Below, piece by piece: positions 1 to 13,700 of a DNA stretch of 64,000 nucleotides (the first letter of the stretch is position 1; each line of letters begins with the position of its first letter). The translations under genes and the position numbers were made by a program. The notes beneath the pieces are model-generated. The model made no database searches, was not told where the DNA came from, and saw nothing but the letters and a program-made list of their open reading frames with translations. Origin of the DNA: Plecoglossus altivelis (taxonomy: Eukaryota; Chordata; Actinopteri; Osmeriformes; Plecoglossidae); NCBI GenBank assembly GCA_036571765.1, contig BROE01000019.1, positions 6,255,443 through 6,319,442 of the forward strand, written 5' to 3'.

Positions 1-198
1 CATACTGACAGGAAAAGCATGAGAGAAATACATTACTTATCTTGTTATATTGTTATTTATCAACACACTGTAATACAGCTGCATGTGGGTTCCTCTGGAA
101 TCCAGAAAGACTCACAATTCCTTCAGCAGAAAAGATGAGGCCAGATCCACTGTATGGGGCCAAGTCCTCACCTCCTCCATGTGTTTTAGCATCCTGGT

Positions 199-508
199 TA
201 TAGTCTGGCCATAGTCCTGGTGCTGTGGTCCTGGTGCTATGGTCCTGGTGCTATGGTCCTGGTACTATGGTCCTGGTGCTATGGTCCTGGTGCTATAGTC
301 CTGGTGCTATAATCCTGGTGCTTTAGTCTTGTTGCGATAGTCCTGGTACTATAATCCTGGTGCTTTAGTCTTGTTGCGATAGTCCTGGTGCTATAGTCCT
401 GGTACTAAGATCCTGGTACTATGGTCCTGGTGCTATAGTCCTGGTGCTATAATCCTGGTGCCTTAGTCCTGTTGCGATAGTCCTGGTGCTATAGTCCTGA
501 TGCTATGT
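199..508. repeat. 14-bp minisatellite (tcctggtgctatag)n
   Basis: About 22 degenerate copies of a roughly 14-bp unit of the form TCCTGGTGCTATRG. Variants include TCCTGGTACTAT and CTTGTTGCGATAG, and a longer higher-order repeat is visible in which the GTTGCGATAG variant recurs. It lies in a tspoap1 intron. Confidence 0.9.
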
Positions 509-1683
509 CCACTGAGACAGCAGTCACATGACAACTGGCCAACAGCAGCATGTCACTTTGCTCAGTAACTCCCTGTGCGGGTCATTCTTGGTCATGTCAA
601 ACCGGAGCAACCCTGCACGTCTGGGCTCTTTGGATCGTCCAGGATGCACTTGTTTAAACCCGCGTCAGTTCCTAAAGCCCCCTCCCCCTGAGCAGGTCAG
701 AGACTGCTGATGGCTGTGCAACAGGGGCCTGCAGGCTGAGCCAGCTGCATTAGTTTAGGTTTCAGTAGAGCAGGTCAGGCTGGGCCACCCTCAGATCACC
801 TTTGCTCTGAGCCGTCAGCTGCAGCTCGGGACCCAAACACTCACCTGATCTGGTTGCACTCCAAAACACAACAAACCGCACACAGGAAAACAGCACTGCA
901 AGGGATGAACTGTGTTGAACAACACCTCGCCTGCTCCGATTACGGATTGTTTATGACTTGTTTACTAAGTAGACTGACTGACTGTGCACTAACTGTGGTT
1001 ATTGCGAGTTAAGCACCAGAATATGAATATACTGGACTTTGAGCACATGGACAGTATCTTGGCTACACGGCTCTGTCACTGTACGTAGTGATGATCTGCG
1101 TACAGAAGAACATATCACGAAGCCCTTATGTAACACTGTCCCTCTGTGTCTCTCCCCATAACGCAGACCATCAGTAAAAAACACTCAGCCTCCTCTGATA
1201 ATCTTTACTTTCAGCTTGTCATTGTGGGCAAACACTCTGAATTCCAGCCTGCAGCCTAAACTACAGGGGGCCACTTCGCTGTGACTGCTAGCGCTTGGTC
1301 ATTACCTAAGGTGCCACGGTAACAGGAGGGCGTCTTTTGCATCCTCTATCAAAGGGTCTAACTTCGTAATCGTCCTGACGACGAGTGTCCTGTCATGTCC
1401 AGCTCAAGTTGCTCGTAGTACGTGGAATTGTGCGTGGCCGTATGTGCCTGCGTCTAAAAGACATTTTAGCATCAGCCTGATTTTGACTAATGCTAAAGTT
1501 GGTTTATGTTTACTTAATGAAATCCTCTCATACACGTATAAAGTCATCCTTTATCATGTATTATTATTTGTTAACGTTAAGCCCTTTTTTGTGCAACCAT
1601 AAGATGGTGTGTATGTATACCCTGCGTGTCAGAGGATGTTCACAAACATGGCTTCCTGTCCAGAGGCTAATGCAGCAAAGGCT

Positions 1684-2385
1684 CTCACTGCTCTTCTCTC
1701 CTCTCCTCTGCTCTTCTCTTCTCTGCTCTCCTCTGCTCTTCTCTCCTCTGCTCTTCTCTGCTCTTCTCTCCTCTGCTCTCCTCTTCTCTCCTCTGCTCTT
1801 CTCTGCTCTCTTCTGCTCTTCTCTGCTCTCCTCTGCTCTCCTCTGCTCTCCTCTGCTCTCCTCTGCTCTTCTGCTCTTCTCTGCTCTTCTCTGCTCTCCT
1901 CTGCTCTCCTCTGCTCTTCTCTGCTCTCCTCTGCTCTTCTCTGCTCTCCTCTGCTCTTCTCTGCTCTCTTCTGCTCTTCTCTCCTCTCCTCTGCTCTTCT
2001 CTGCTCTTCTCTCCTCTTCTCTCCTCTTCTCTGCTCTCCTCTGCTCTTCTCTCCTCTGGTCTTCTCTGCTCTCCTCTGCTCTTCTCTGCTCTCTTCTGCT
2101 CTTCTCTGCTCTCCTCTGCTCTTCTCTCCTCTGCTCTTCTCTGCTCTCTTCTTCTCTTCTCTGCTCTCCTCTGCTCTCCTCTGCTCTTCTCTGCTCTCCT
2201 CTTCTCTGCTCTCCTCTGCTCTTCTCTCCTCTGGTCTTCTCTGCTCTCCTCTGCTCTTCTCTCCTCTCCTCTGCTCACCTCTGCTCTTCTCTCCTCTTCT
2301 CTGCTCTCTTCTGCTCTCCTCTGCTCTTCTCTCCTCTTCTCTCCTCTGCTCTCCTTTGCTCTCCTCTCCTCTGCTCTCCTCTGAT
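1684..2385. repeat. 700-bp pure pyrimidine pentamer array (CTCTN)n
   Basis: Long tract built from CTCTG, CTCTT and CTCTC pentamers with almost no purine other than the periodic G. It leaves long reading frames open on both strands (Leu/Ser-rich on +, Arg/Glu-rich on -), which are composition artefacts. Such a homopyrimidine strand can form triplex (H-DNA). Confidence 0.95.
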
Positions 2386-3007
2386 CCTGTTACTGGATCC
2401 TGACCTTGGCTGCACTAGCCCAGTTCTATTGAGACCATAAGTAGGTGTGCTCTAAAATTAGACCCTGATTCCCCAACTCTTAACCTGCTGAAGCCAGGGT
2501 GACAAGGAGATGACACCAATGTCAGGCTCTCCTCTAGCCAGCGCCCCCTGCTGTTTTTTGGGGGGAAAACATTTCTGGCCTAGTCTGTTGGGGGAGCCAG
2601 GAATAATTACACAGCAGTATCCGTGAGCGAAGGAAAAGTTCTTTCTTTAGAGTTTAAAAAGTCAACTTTGCACAGTATGGGACAAGGTTGCTGTCACGTT
2701 CCAAGCCGGAGGGATTCCCTCTGGATTACGGGTTTGTAGTCGGACCACTCGCTGCTAATCTCTGCCTGTCAGGTGGTGGAGACGTCAAAGTTAATGAGGC
2801 AAGTGACGATCACAAGTTCATTTCTCAGTCAGGAGTAGGTTCCTGACTGCAGCCTGTGAATGAGAGCTTTCCTCTGGCTTACAAGCTGAGTGTCCTCTGG
2901 AGCCTTCGGCTTGTCCCCCCCTAGCCCTCACCTGCAACGGCTGGTATCTGGTGTGAGCCTTGTGGAGCCTCGTGTGAGCATGGTGGTTGTGGCTGTGTCC
3001 CTGGCAG

Positions 3008-3175
3008 GTTGCAGGAGAGACCCCGTGCGTGGTGTTAAATGAGGCCCCAGCCAGGCCTGAGGAGACTCCCGCAGAGGAGGAGGAGTCGGGGCTCCGATTG
3101 ACCCCCCTGCCGGGCCCTAGCCCCACCCCCTCCCACCAGGAGCAGCACACCCAGGAGCAGCGCCTACAGTTGCTG
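3008..3175 (+). CDS. tspoap1: tspoap1 exon: acidic/proline linker before the coiled coil
   Basis: 168 nt, phase 0 to 0, acceptor ctggcag and donor gtgagt. It encodes 56 residues starting VAGETPCVVLNEAP, then a Glu-rich run and a Pro-rich segment, and ends EQRLQLL. It aligns with the recalled human stretch just before the ESELSKKRK block. An alternative acceptor 6 nt further in (gcag at 3010-3013) would remove two residues. Confidence 0.8.
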
Positions 3176-4871
3176 GTGAGTGACAACCCACTGCCCCGCC
3201 CATCGTCCCGCCCACTTTCCCGCCCACCTTCCCGCCCACCTTCCTGCCCTTAAACCTTTTACTTCCCCCACATAAGTCCGCACACACTCGCATCAGCCAC
3301 AGATGCACACACCGACAGCAGGCCTGTCCACAGCAGCTCACGGTCTATCGTGAGAGCGAATCAGGCCACGGACAGCTTTTTAATTATCAATATTGTCTTG
3401 CTCTGTCCCCACTGGAGAGGACAGCTCCTCCATTAAGCTGTTTCCAGTCAGCAATTAGCCCTCGTGTCCTGTGTCCACTCCCCCTTTGCCGCCATGCTGG
3501 TAATACTTGATTATGAGGCTGTTGTGGCCATACTGAAATAAGCTGATTCCTCCCATGCCTGCATGTCAGCTGCATTTAGAATAATTAAAGGATGTTAAGC
3601 TTTGTAATACCTGGATGTTAGCGTATCTGAGGTCAATATGGAAATTCAGGACTTATAATTCCCTCCCAGATTCATAACAGATTGATGGTCCAGCTACTTT
3701 TGGTGAAAGTAACATTATACATTTGGCTTATGTTGGCTGCTGTATGTAACCCAATATGTCGTGCAAGGCGTTGAAAGAAGCTTTAACAGCGATACAAACC
3801 CAATAACGTGTATCCCATATTTTTTTTAAAGGCAATTCAATCTTTAACAAAGAGAAACGGCCTATAAACAACGATAGCAAGACAATAGATCACATTTCGG
3901 GGTGATTTTCAACAGCCGTTTGGAATTTCAACGGGGAGAACCTTGCTGACACGTGCGGTATTGTGGCGTGACTTGTCTGCTTTGTGCGATGGTCGTTTTG
4001 TCCAGGAAAGCGAGCTGAGTAAGAAGAGAAAAGAATGTGAAAACCTTGAGCATGAAGTAAGGAAGAGACAGAAGAGATGTCTGGATTTGGTAAGAGACCC
4101 TCTGCTGCCTGCAGACATGCGTGTCACTGTCTAACAGCAGCTCCGTGTGATGGAGGTTAGGTGTTAGGCGTGGCTAAGCTGCCCTGTGCTGCTGTCTACC
4201 AGGAGAGCCAGCTTGAGGAGGAGCGAAGCAGGAATGAGCGACTAGAGCAGGAGGCGGATCTCCTCAGGAGGAAGGCACAGCTGCTCGACCAGGTCAGTCA
4301 TCTGCGCCCCTCTGTACCCCTCTGTACTCCTCCTCTGTACCCCTCTGCAACCCCATCTGTACTCCTCCTCTGTACCCCTCTGTACCCCCCATCTATACCC
4401 CTCTGTACCCCTGCAACCCATCTGTATCTCCTTTACCCCTCTGAACCATCTGTAACTCCCCTCTGTAACCTCTGCAACATCCATCTGTAACTCCCCTCTG
4501 GTAACCCTCTGCAACCCATCTGTAGCTTCCCTCTCTGTACTCTTCAACCCATCTGTACTCTCTTTCTCTGTACCCCCATTCTATACCCCTCTGTACTCCG
4601 TCCTCTCTCTCTCCTCTGCTCGTCTCTCTCCCCTCTGCAACCCCATCTGTACTCCTCCTCTGTACCCCTCTGCAACCCCATCTGTACTCCTCCTCTGTAC
4701 CCCTCTGCAACCCCATCTGTACTCCTCCTCTGTACCCCTCTGCAACCCCATCTGTACTCCTCCTCTGTACCCCTCTGCAACCCCATCTGTACCTCTCTGT
4801 ACCCCTCTGTACCCCCCATCTATACCCCTCTGTACCCCTCCGTACCCCTCTCTCTCTCTCTCTCTGCCTCG

Positions 4872-4930
<59 letters not shown>

Positions 4931-7900
4931 TCTCTCTCTCTCTGCTTGCCCCGCTGACCCTCTGGCTGTCTTTGCATTCCTCCCAGACACGGGTTGAGAA
5001 TGAGGACCTGAGGGAAGACCTCTCCGAAGTGACCGCTCAACGCAATTCAGTTCTCGAGGAGAACCAGAGACTCCGTGCCAAACTGGAGAACCTAGAGCAG
5101 GTCCTAAAGGTGCGACCCAGAGGGGCGCGGCCACCGTCCGCCGCACATCTGGAGCGGGTTAATCACGCCATCCCTCCCAACCCCCCCAGTCCTTCTCCGT
5201 GACTCGCAGTGGTGTTATCATCATGTGACTTACCCTCTGGTATCTTGTGTGTGCAGCATATGCGAGAGGTCGCCGAGCGAAGGCAGCAGCTGGAATTGGA
5301 ACATGAGCAGGCACTGGCTATCCTCAAGTTCAAACAGGATGAGATCAAACGGCTCCAGCGGGTGAGTGCCAGGGCCCTCGACACACCCTCCTCCTGGTGC
5401 CCAGCTGGGCGGCGGTCACAGCCTGCCCCCCTGCAGTCAAGCTGGTCCTCGGCAAACCAAACGCTTAGTCACTCAGTCGTTTAGGGCCTGTTTCGGAGGG
5501 TAGTAGACGCTCCCTCCAGCAGGAGGCAGCCTAGGGGAACACATCTGCCTTCCAGTTGCTTGGGGATCGGACCGTTGGCTGTTTAAATGACAGCATGGTT
5601 TGAATTGGGGAGGGTTAACATGGCTGTCTTGATGTGTTCTCCTCCCTAACAGGCTCAGTTTTTCGCTAAGAGGGAGCATGAAGGGGTGGTGCAGATGTTG
5701 GAGGTGAGTTGCTGAACCACAGACTTCTCACACTCGCCTTCTGGAGAATATGTGAGAAGACTGAATGCTGTAGGCCTTCGGTCCCCATGCTGCACAGCCG
5801 ACTACAGACCCCATGTGTATCCATGTGTATGTCAGGAGTTTTCAGAGCCCTCTTCACCAGCCCTCCATAGCAAGGAACACATGCATGAACATCTGCTATG
5901 ACAGCACCACCACCCTCTATTTCAGCTCCACCCGTTCCCCATTCAGCATTGAGTCAGACACCTCTCATCCCTCCATCAGAGAGAGTCCTGTTTGAGCTGC
6001 AGAGCTGGCAAAAGCTAAACTGTCCGTCAGTGACGCAATGTGAGTCCAGAGAGGGGGAGAGAGAGAGAGGAAGAGAGAGAGAGAGAGGAAGAGAGAGGGG
6101 GGGACAGAGAGGGTGGAGAAGGAGAGGGAGAGAAAGAGGGGGGAAGAGAGGGGGGGAGAGCTGTGTGTGGAGCGCGAGCACCTGCGTGTGCTACCGTTAT
6201 ATCCTGAGCCCTCCTTGTGCTCCTGCGCCCTGTAGTCGGGGACAGACAGCCGGGGACAGACAGCCGTTACAACAGATGGCCTCAGTGACGCTTCCTCACT
6301 CCAGTACTCCAGTACTCACTGAAGCTGTACAGGGCTGTGGAGCACATTTCATGCAAACCAAAGAAGCGCCAGCAGAAAGACTATCGTTGTCTCTGCCTGT
6401 ATGAGGGAGGATTCCAGTCCCAGTTTTAGCACCTATCCTTTCAGCTCACACACACATCATTAAAAGATAATGGCAGAAGAATTGATCGAATGAATGATGC
6501 AAGACTCGTGAATCACTTGGCGTCATTGTATGCGTGCGCCCCGTCCCATGTTCCAGTGAGCGTGTGCAGGACCAGAGTGCGTTTCCTAATGACGTGTGTA
6601 TTCTGTTGTAGGAGTTGATCCAGCTTGTGTTGCTGCGGGAGCTGGTAGAGTACACTCGCTCCCGATCTGTTTGACTTGATGACAACCTACTTCCTCCTCC
6701 ACCTCTCTCTTCCTGCCCTCTGTTTCGGCATCTCTCTCCTTCTCTCTATTGCTTTTCGGCTCTCAATTCGCTCTGTCTTTCGCTCTAAACCCGGAGGCAT
6801 AACCAGAGAAAGTCTCTCACTCTCTCATCCAGAGTCTACATGATTGGGAGGACTCCCTCTTGTTTTAAGTCTAATGCAGCTGACCTAGCTCTGCAGGATA
6901 ATATGTGTCCAATCAAAAGCGAGCTGTCATTTTAAATCCTGACTTGAACGTCAACTGTTGGGCTCTAAGCGTTACACAGCAAAAGAGGGACTTTAGGTGT
7001 GGAAGTCAGAGACGTTGTGTGTGTTGCAAAAGGCAGGCTTTCTGTCTGGTTGCTGGCCTGCAGTGTGTATAACCTATTAACTGTTCTTCTCCCCCTGGAC
7101 TCGACGTTTCACCAGCATGTGTTTGTTTTGAACTGCTCTTTTTGTGCTCTGTTTCTTCCTTCTGCTAACCAGAGTACATTGGACTGCATGCAGGTACTCT
7201 CACCCAGACTCCCCTCTCCTCTTCCCGCCTCACACCTTACCCCCCTCCCCTTAGACCAAGCGCCACACCCTGCAGAGCAAAGCCTCAGGCCACAACGTGT
7301 GCGTGCGGAGAGCGGCGCTGCTCGAAGGGAACGATGCGGACGTGGTTCCAAGCGAACATCCTCACGTTGAGGAGTCACGTTTTCCCCCCACGGTTCCACA
7401 TACAGAACCCATGTTCTCCCCTGTGAGAACCTCCTCCGCCTAGTCTGTGCGCTCTACTCCATATCAGGAGGTGGCTCTTCCTCTCCCGTTCTCACCTTCC
7501 CTTTGTGGATGTCCTGCCCCCCACCCCCTCCCCCACCCCCACCAACCCCGTGTTGACTAGCTTGTTAGTTGCGCTGCTGTCTGTGTGCTCGAGGTGATTA
7601 AACTAAGTGTTGAACAGGCTGAGGCAGAGGGCTGCTTATAGATTAGTGTGTCTGCAGTACGAACGAAACGTTCCTGCTGAGGGGGAAGAGATGGCTTATT
7701 ACCTGGCGGTGCTGTGATAGCTTTACCCTGCTTTCTTGGCAGTCTGTGCGCGGCCCTGATATAGTGCTGCTTCTTTCGCTTAGATCATATCTTGTAATGG
7801 AAGATGTGAGATATGACTCAAGAATCAGGCTTTGTCACATTCCGGGGGAGTGCTTATTCTGTGAAAACGCCATCAACTGTTGATCCGTGTCAACGTCACG

Positions 7901-10698
7901 TTCCCTAGTTTGACATAGTCCATTTTTGATCATTTTGCTTGTTGCAGCTAGTGCTTTGGTGTAGGTGAGAGGTTTAACAGGAAACCGTGTGCAGACGGTT
8001 TCGTTCGGGGCCCCTGTCACATCGGTCTGCCAGGAAACTCCCACCACAACCGGAAGCGAAAGCAGCCGCTTATAGAAAGTCAGTGGGGCCTGACGCTCTG
8101 CTCAGTCCTGTTCTGGTTGGGGCTGGTTGTCTCTCTAGTGGTTGTAGCAGGGTGAGCACACTTCTGCCGCAGGGTGTGCAGCCTTATGCAGCCCAGCACA
8201 CACTGTGCTGGGTCAGGCCCGTGTTAGGCCCGCCCTCCCTCCCTCGTACCCCTGGACCTCCTCTGACTAAACCCTGCCAGCTGGGACGTCCACACCCTCT
8301 GCCTCCTCACTTCTCTCTTCTTCTTTTGTTTTAGCTGAATGATTCCAACTGCTGGATTTGTATCCTAGCCCACCCTATTATGCTTCATCGATGATGATTG
8401 TATGGGTCATTTTAGCCATACAATGACATTGATTGCGTAGATTTCTGGCATGAATGATGATATATCATACTTACCATTTGGTTCATTCATTTGAGCTAAT
8501 CGTGCATCCGCTTTTAATGCTTTGTCACATGCAAGGAGTTTGGCCTGGATATGGCTTGAAGCATGAATTAGTTCTTAGTTCTTAGTCAGTGATGATCTGT
8601 GGGTGCTAGTTAAGATAAGTATCTGAATTGCAACCGTATGTGTACGTGCGTGTGTGCGTCCGTGGGTGTGTGTGTGTGTGTGTGTGCGTGCGTGTGTTTG
8701 TGCGTGTGTGCGCATATTTGTGTGTGTGTGCGCGTGTATGCGTGCGCGCGCATGTTTGTGTGTGTGTGCACGTACGCAGTCTAAGGTGCGGGACTTGGAG
8801 GAGAAATGCCGCAGTCAGAGCGAGCAGTTTGGGCTGCTCTCCCACGAGCTGGAGAAGTTCCGCCTGCAAGCGTCCAAGATGGACCTGGGCGACTCGGCCC
8901 TCCTCACCCACCCCAGCCTCTGCCCTCTGACCAACGGGCTGGGCCTGACCGGAGAGAGAGGTAAACTTGGCCACCTCTTCAGTCCCTCCCTTCATTTCAC
9001 ACTATATCCCATTATGTTTCCCTCATCCATATCATTCCTTTTTAGTCCCATGTGCTTTAAACTCAGGTTAACTCTTATTGGGTATTTATTAGACACTCGG
9101 TAGAGCTGGTTGACAGTGTGTAACTGTGCATGTGGGATTGTGCAGCTATTACAACAGGTCTAAACCAAGATGATTTATTCTGAAGGTATTCTACTGGATA
9201 TTTGACAAGCTCTGGGAACACAGAACATTGTCCATAGTAATCCTTGCTGCAGTCGGCCCTGAAGCATCCAAATCCACTTCTACATCCTCCAATCTATTCA
9301 TCCATCCATCCACTATTCATCCATTCGTATATCTTTCCATCCATCCATCTGTTCCTCCCTCCAGTAGATCTGCTGTGTGTGTTCTACACTCAGGGGGGCC
9401 GTGGGATTCGATGGCTCTGGGTGAAATAGCCTTCTGGAGCCTGGAAGGGAGTGACACCACACTGTGTCCTGAGACCAGTGATCCACCTGGTACAGTTCTG
9501 ATGTCACTGTTACCGGCCACTGTCACAGAACACACTCCCTCCCTGTCCTGCCTGATTTGACCCACCTGTCACCGAGCACTGATAGGCTAGCGCCGTCACC
9601 CACCTTCGAATGCACACCCGCCTGTGGTCACTGCCACACAGGTCTGTTAGTGGGAGGTCAGGTTATGGGTGAGTGGGATCCTGGAGCTCTGCTGCACTAA
9701 GCCCCTTAGTTCTCGGTTCCGGTGTGACACACTGCCTGTGGTCGTGACCTTTTTCACCACAGAACCAGATGGAGGCCGACGCTTGCTCTGCACCGTTTAA
9801 TCAGGCAGCAGCTGACCTTCAGCACTGCTGGTCACCTGACAAGCTGCCACGTCCCCTGCCTCACTCAGCCGTGACGTTGTGCTGTGTGAATAGGATGCTC
9901 ACGTGTCACTTCCTCTTCCCTCTCCTTCTCCTCCTCCTCCTCCTTCTCCTCCTCCTCCTCCTAGATGTGGCGGCAGCGCTCCGGTTGGGGGCCACCCCCC
10001 ACGCCGCAGGGCTGTCCAGGGTGGAGCGCTCCCCCATCACCAAGCACCGAGAGCTGCCCACCATCAGCATCAAGTCAGGCTCGGCCTCCAGCACCAAGTC
10101 AGAGGTCACCCACCTCAGCCCCAAGTCGGACACCCACCTCAGCCCTCGCAAGTCCAGCCCCGCGCACGAGGTGAGAGCCAGGAGCCGTGGATCAGGGTCT
10201 TCCTATCAACCTGCATGCAGACGCTCGCGCGACATGATTGTAGGACTTTAGGGACGTTCAGTGTATCTCTTGGAGTTGGATGGAAACATGCCCGTATGCG
10301 TTTATGTATGAAAACTCTAAATGAGTAGAATGAGAGCTGTGTTTCAGTAGTGATCTGACTCTAGGTGTCTACTGCCTCTATAGTTTCCTCCTCTGTATGT
10401 ACCAGATGACAGATTGCTTGTTGAGATTACCAAGACGGCTCCCCCAATCACATTGATTCATGGATTTGGATGTCTGACTTGATGGATTTAAAGCAACATC
10501 ATTAACCTTTCCCTCCCAGTGGAAAAGAAACCGGCCCAGCTTTTCTTACAAAGCAAAAACAGCTGTTTCCCCTGCACAGCCTTAGCTAGTAAACCAGTGA
10601 ACCTGTGAGTGTGTTAGGATAGCCCATTGAGATTTTGCTGGGTCAGTGTATAAAGGCTTGTCTTTGAGGGTTCATCCAGCTAACCAGTCAGTCAGTCA

Positions 10699-10741
<43 letters not shown>

Positions 10742-13700
10742 GCTCTCTAAAGCTCATATTTAGTGAGATAATCCGCTGGCTGCTGTGGATTATGAAGGTT
10801 GTAGTAGTTGTAAGTGATTATCCTTAAAAGGGTTTTTCCCCAGGGGTGGTCTGTAAATATGCTTGGTTTTCTTATTGTTTACCTGCATGACCATTATAAT
10901 TAGAGAGCCATCCGCTCTGAATGCAGAGAAGCAATATGCTGGCTTATCAACCAGGGAAACACCACCACAGCACTGTTGCTCTGGCCGATGTCCTGGCAGT
11001 ACGGGACATGTAGAGAATGCTGCATAAGCAGCTTGTTATTGGCTTTGTACCCATCCGCTGTGGATTGTGGGCCGCAATGATCATGGGATCTTATTGGGAG
11101 GGAGCCTCACCGTGGCGCTGGTTCCCCAGGTGGACACGGCCAGCGAGGTAGAGGAGCTGGACATGGACATGGCCCCGGCGCTGTTCACCACCTCCAGCCG
11201 TGGAGCGGCCAAGCTGCAGGTGTTCATCGCCAGATACAGGTGAGGAGAGACGGGAAGGTGGTGGTGGGGCGGGCGAGGGGGGGGGGGGGGGGGTGTGTGA
11301 CTGGGACTCACCGGTGTGGGGGGGTTTGTGTCGGCAGCTACAACCCGTACGATGGCCCCAACGACAACCCAGAGGTGGAGCTCCCTCTGACGGCTGGAGA
11401 GTACATCTACGTGTACGGAGACATGGATGACGATGGCTTCTATGAAGGTACATGTTCCTCTACGCTGAGATCTGTGTCTGTGTTTGACTGAGATCGAGTT
11501 GTTACATATTTGAGAACGCTTAAACGTGTTGTGTGTCCCCTGCAGGTGAGCTGATGGACGGGCGGAGAGGGCTGGTCCCCTCCAACTTCGTGGAGCGCGT
11601 TTCTGACGATGACGTCATGAGCGCCCACCCTCCAGAGGGCGTGGAGGTGTCCCATAACTCCCTGCTGGACAGCAGCCTCCACAGCGCCAGCGAGCGCCAC
11701 CACCACCTCCACCAGCACCCCCGCACGGCCCCCGGTGCCTCCGACAGGACGGACCCTCCCTTGGCCTCCGCCCCAGCCTCCGCCCCCCCGGTGCTGTCCT
11801 CCGCCCTCCCGGCCCCCCTCACTAACGGCCTGGACCTGGACCTGGAGGAGGTGGGGGGGGACACGGTGCCTTACCCCCGCAAGCTCACCCTCATTAAGCA
11901 GCTGGCTAAGAGCATCATCATCGGGTGGGACCCCCCGCTGGTGCCGGCTGGCTGGGGCAACGTGTGGAGCTACAACGTGTACGTGGACCAGGAGCTACGC
12001 ATGAACGTCCCCTTCGGCGCCCAGACCAAGGCGGTGCTGGAGCGTCTGGACGTGGCGCTGAAGACATACCGCGTGTCGGTGCAGAGCCTGACGGAGCGCG
12101 GCACCTCGGACCAGCTGCGCTGCAGCCTGCTGGTGGGCCGGGACGTGTGCGTGGCTCCCACGCAGCTCCGCGTCGAGCGCGTCACCGCCACCTCGGCCAG
12201 CCTGGCCTGGCTGCCCAGCAACAGTAACTATGTGCACATTGTGTCCTTGAACGAGGAGGAGTGTGAGCTGGTGAAGGCCGGCTGCTACTCTCTGTGCCTC
12301 ACCAACCTCTCGCCCAGCCTGCACTACACCGTCAAGGTGGAGGCGCGGCCCCATCGCACGCCCTGGGAGCTGCCCCTGGACCGCCGCGAGCACAAAACCG
12401 CCACCATCTCCTTCTCCACCCTCATGGCAGGTCGGTGCTCACACCCCTCCTGGATATGGTAGACCCTGCCGATTGGTGCCTGTTGTACATGTCTGATTAT
12501 ACACACCTGACTGCAAGTCAGTTTGTGTGTATTATTATATGCCGTCAGATAGGCATGCTGCTGAGATAAAGCTTACAACAAAAAATCCAAAGCTTTGTTT
12601 CTGAGGCCCTAGATATGGATCTTCCAAAGAGGATGAGCGTCCTGTTTTGGGCTGAGCAGCGGTGGACAATCCCATGTGTTTCAAAATATGGCCTAACATC
12701 AATATAATGTCCTGTTAGGTCATGGCTCATAAATATCTGTCCATATCAAGGCTAAAGTGGATCAGTTTAAGAGCGGGCCCCTCTGCTGTAGGCAGTCAAG
12801 GCTGCTGATTTAATCCCTGGTCTCTTCCCTCTCCCCATCCCCCTCTCCTCTCCCATCCAATCCCATCCCTCTCTGCTCTCTCCACCCCCACTCGCTCCCC
12901 TCCACATCCCTCCCTCTCTCCCTCCTCTCCCCTCCTTCCACCCCCTTTCCCCCTCTGTTTACTCCCCCTCCTGTCCTCTCCCCCCCTCTCCTCCCACTCC
13001 TCTCCCCTCCTCTCCTCTTCCCCTCCTCTCTTCACTCCCTCCCTCCCTCCTCCTCCCCCTCCTCTCCTCTCTCCACTCCGGCCTTCCTCTACCCCCTCTC
13101 CCCTCCCCTCCCCTCCCCCAGGTCCTCCTGATGCTCCCCTGGACCTCCAGCTGGAGCACGGCCCGTCTCCTGGGATCGCTCTCATCAGCTGGCTGCCTGT
13201 CACCATAGATGCTGCAGGGACCTCCAACGGGGTCCGCGTCACCGGATACACCATATACGCTGACAAGAAAAAGGCAAGAGCCAGCAGTGCTGTGCTCAGG
13301 CAGCAGACCTGGGGCTTCCTCTGGGGGGATATAGACTGCATGTATGAGAGGGACTGAAGTGTGACTGGTTTCTGGCTTGGTTAAGATCAGTTGGTGACTT
13401 GGTGACATGCATTTGCCTACGTATTGACCTACTAGAACTAAACATAATACTAGGATTGGTTATAGAGTATGCTAACTTTGGGATTGTTAGTGGTACATGG
13501 TATGGCATGGGGTACTTTATGAGGACTGTGTGTGTGTTTGCTAACACCCCCCTGACACCCCTATCCCACTGCAGGTGTTGGAGGTGTCCTCTCCCACAGC
13601 GGGCAGTGCCCTCCTGGGCCCGTCCCAGATCCAGTCCCTCCAGGTTGCCCAGGAGCTCACTGTCCGCACCACCTCTGCCCATGGGGAGTCCCCCGACTCT

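Larger units (their letters stand above)
1..3007 (+). other. tspoap1: tspoap1 intron (left part cut by window)
   Basis: No coding exon was recognised here. The exon that should encode the preceding coiled-coil block of human TSPOAP1 is not visible, so it lies left of the window. The stretch holds a 14-bp minisatellite, a 700-bp pyrimidine array and unremarkable unique sequence. It ends with the acceptor ctggcag at 3001-3007. Confidence 0.7.

Noticed and set aside
1490..2440. Long Leu/Ser-rich and Arg/Glu-rich open frames (316, 264 and 197 codons)
   Set aside because: They are produced by the (CTCTN)n pyrimidine tract, which lacks stop codons in several frames. They lie within a tspoap1 intron.
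6613..6675. Exon-like ELIQLVLLREL after ttgtag, open to a stop at 6672
   Set aside because: Human TSPOAP1 has no such segment between REHEG..LLE and STLDSMQ, and the joins without it are perfect. An unconserved alternative exon cannot be excluded.
9769..10328. Overlapping Pro/Arg/Ser-rich frames around 9.9-10.3 kb
   Set aside because: They are shadow frames of the GC-rich tspoap1 exon 9965-10170 and its (CTC)n tract.
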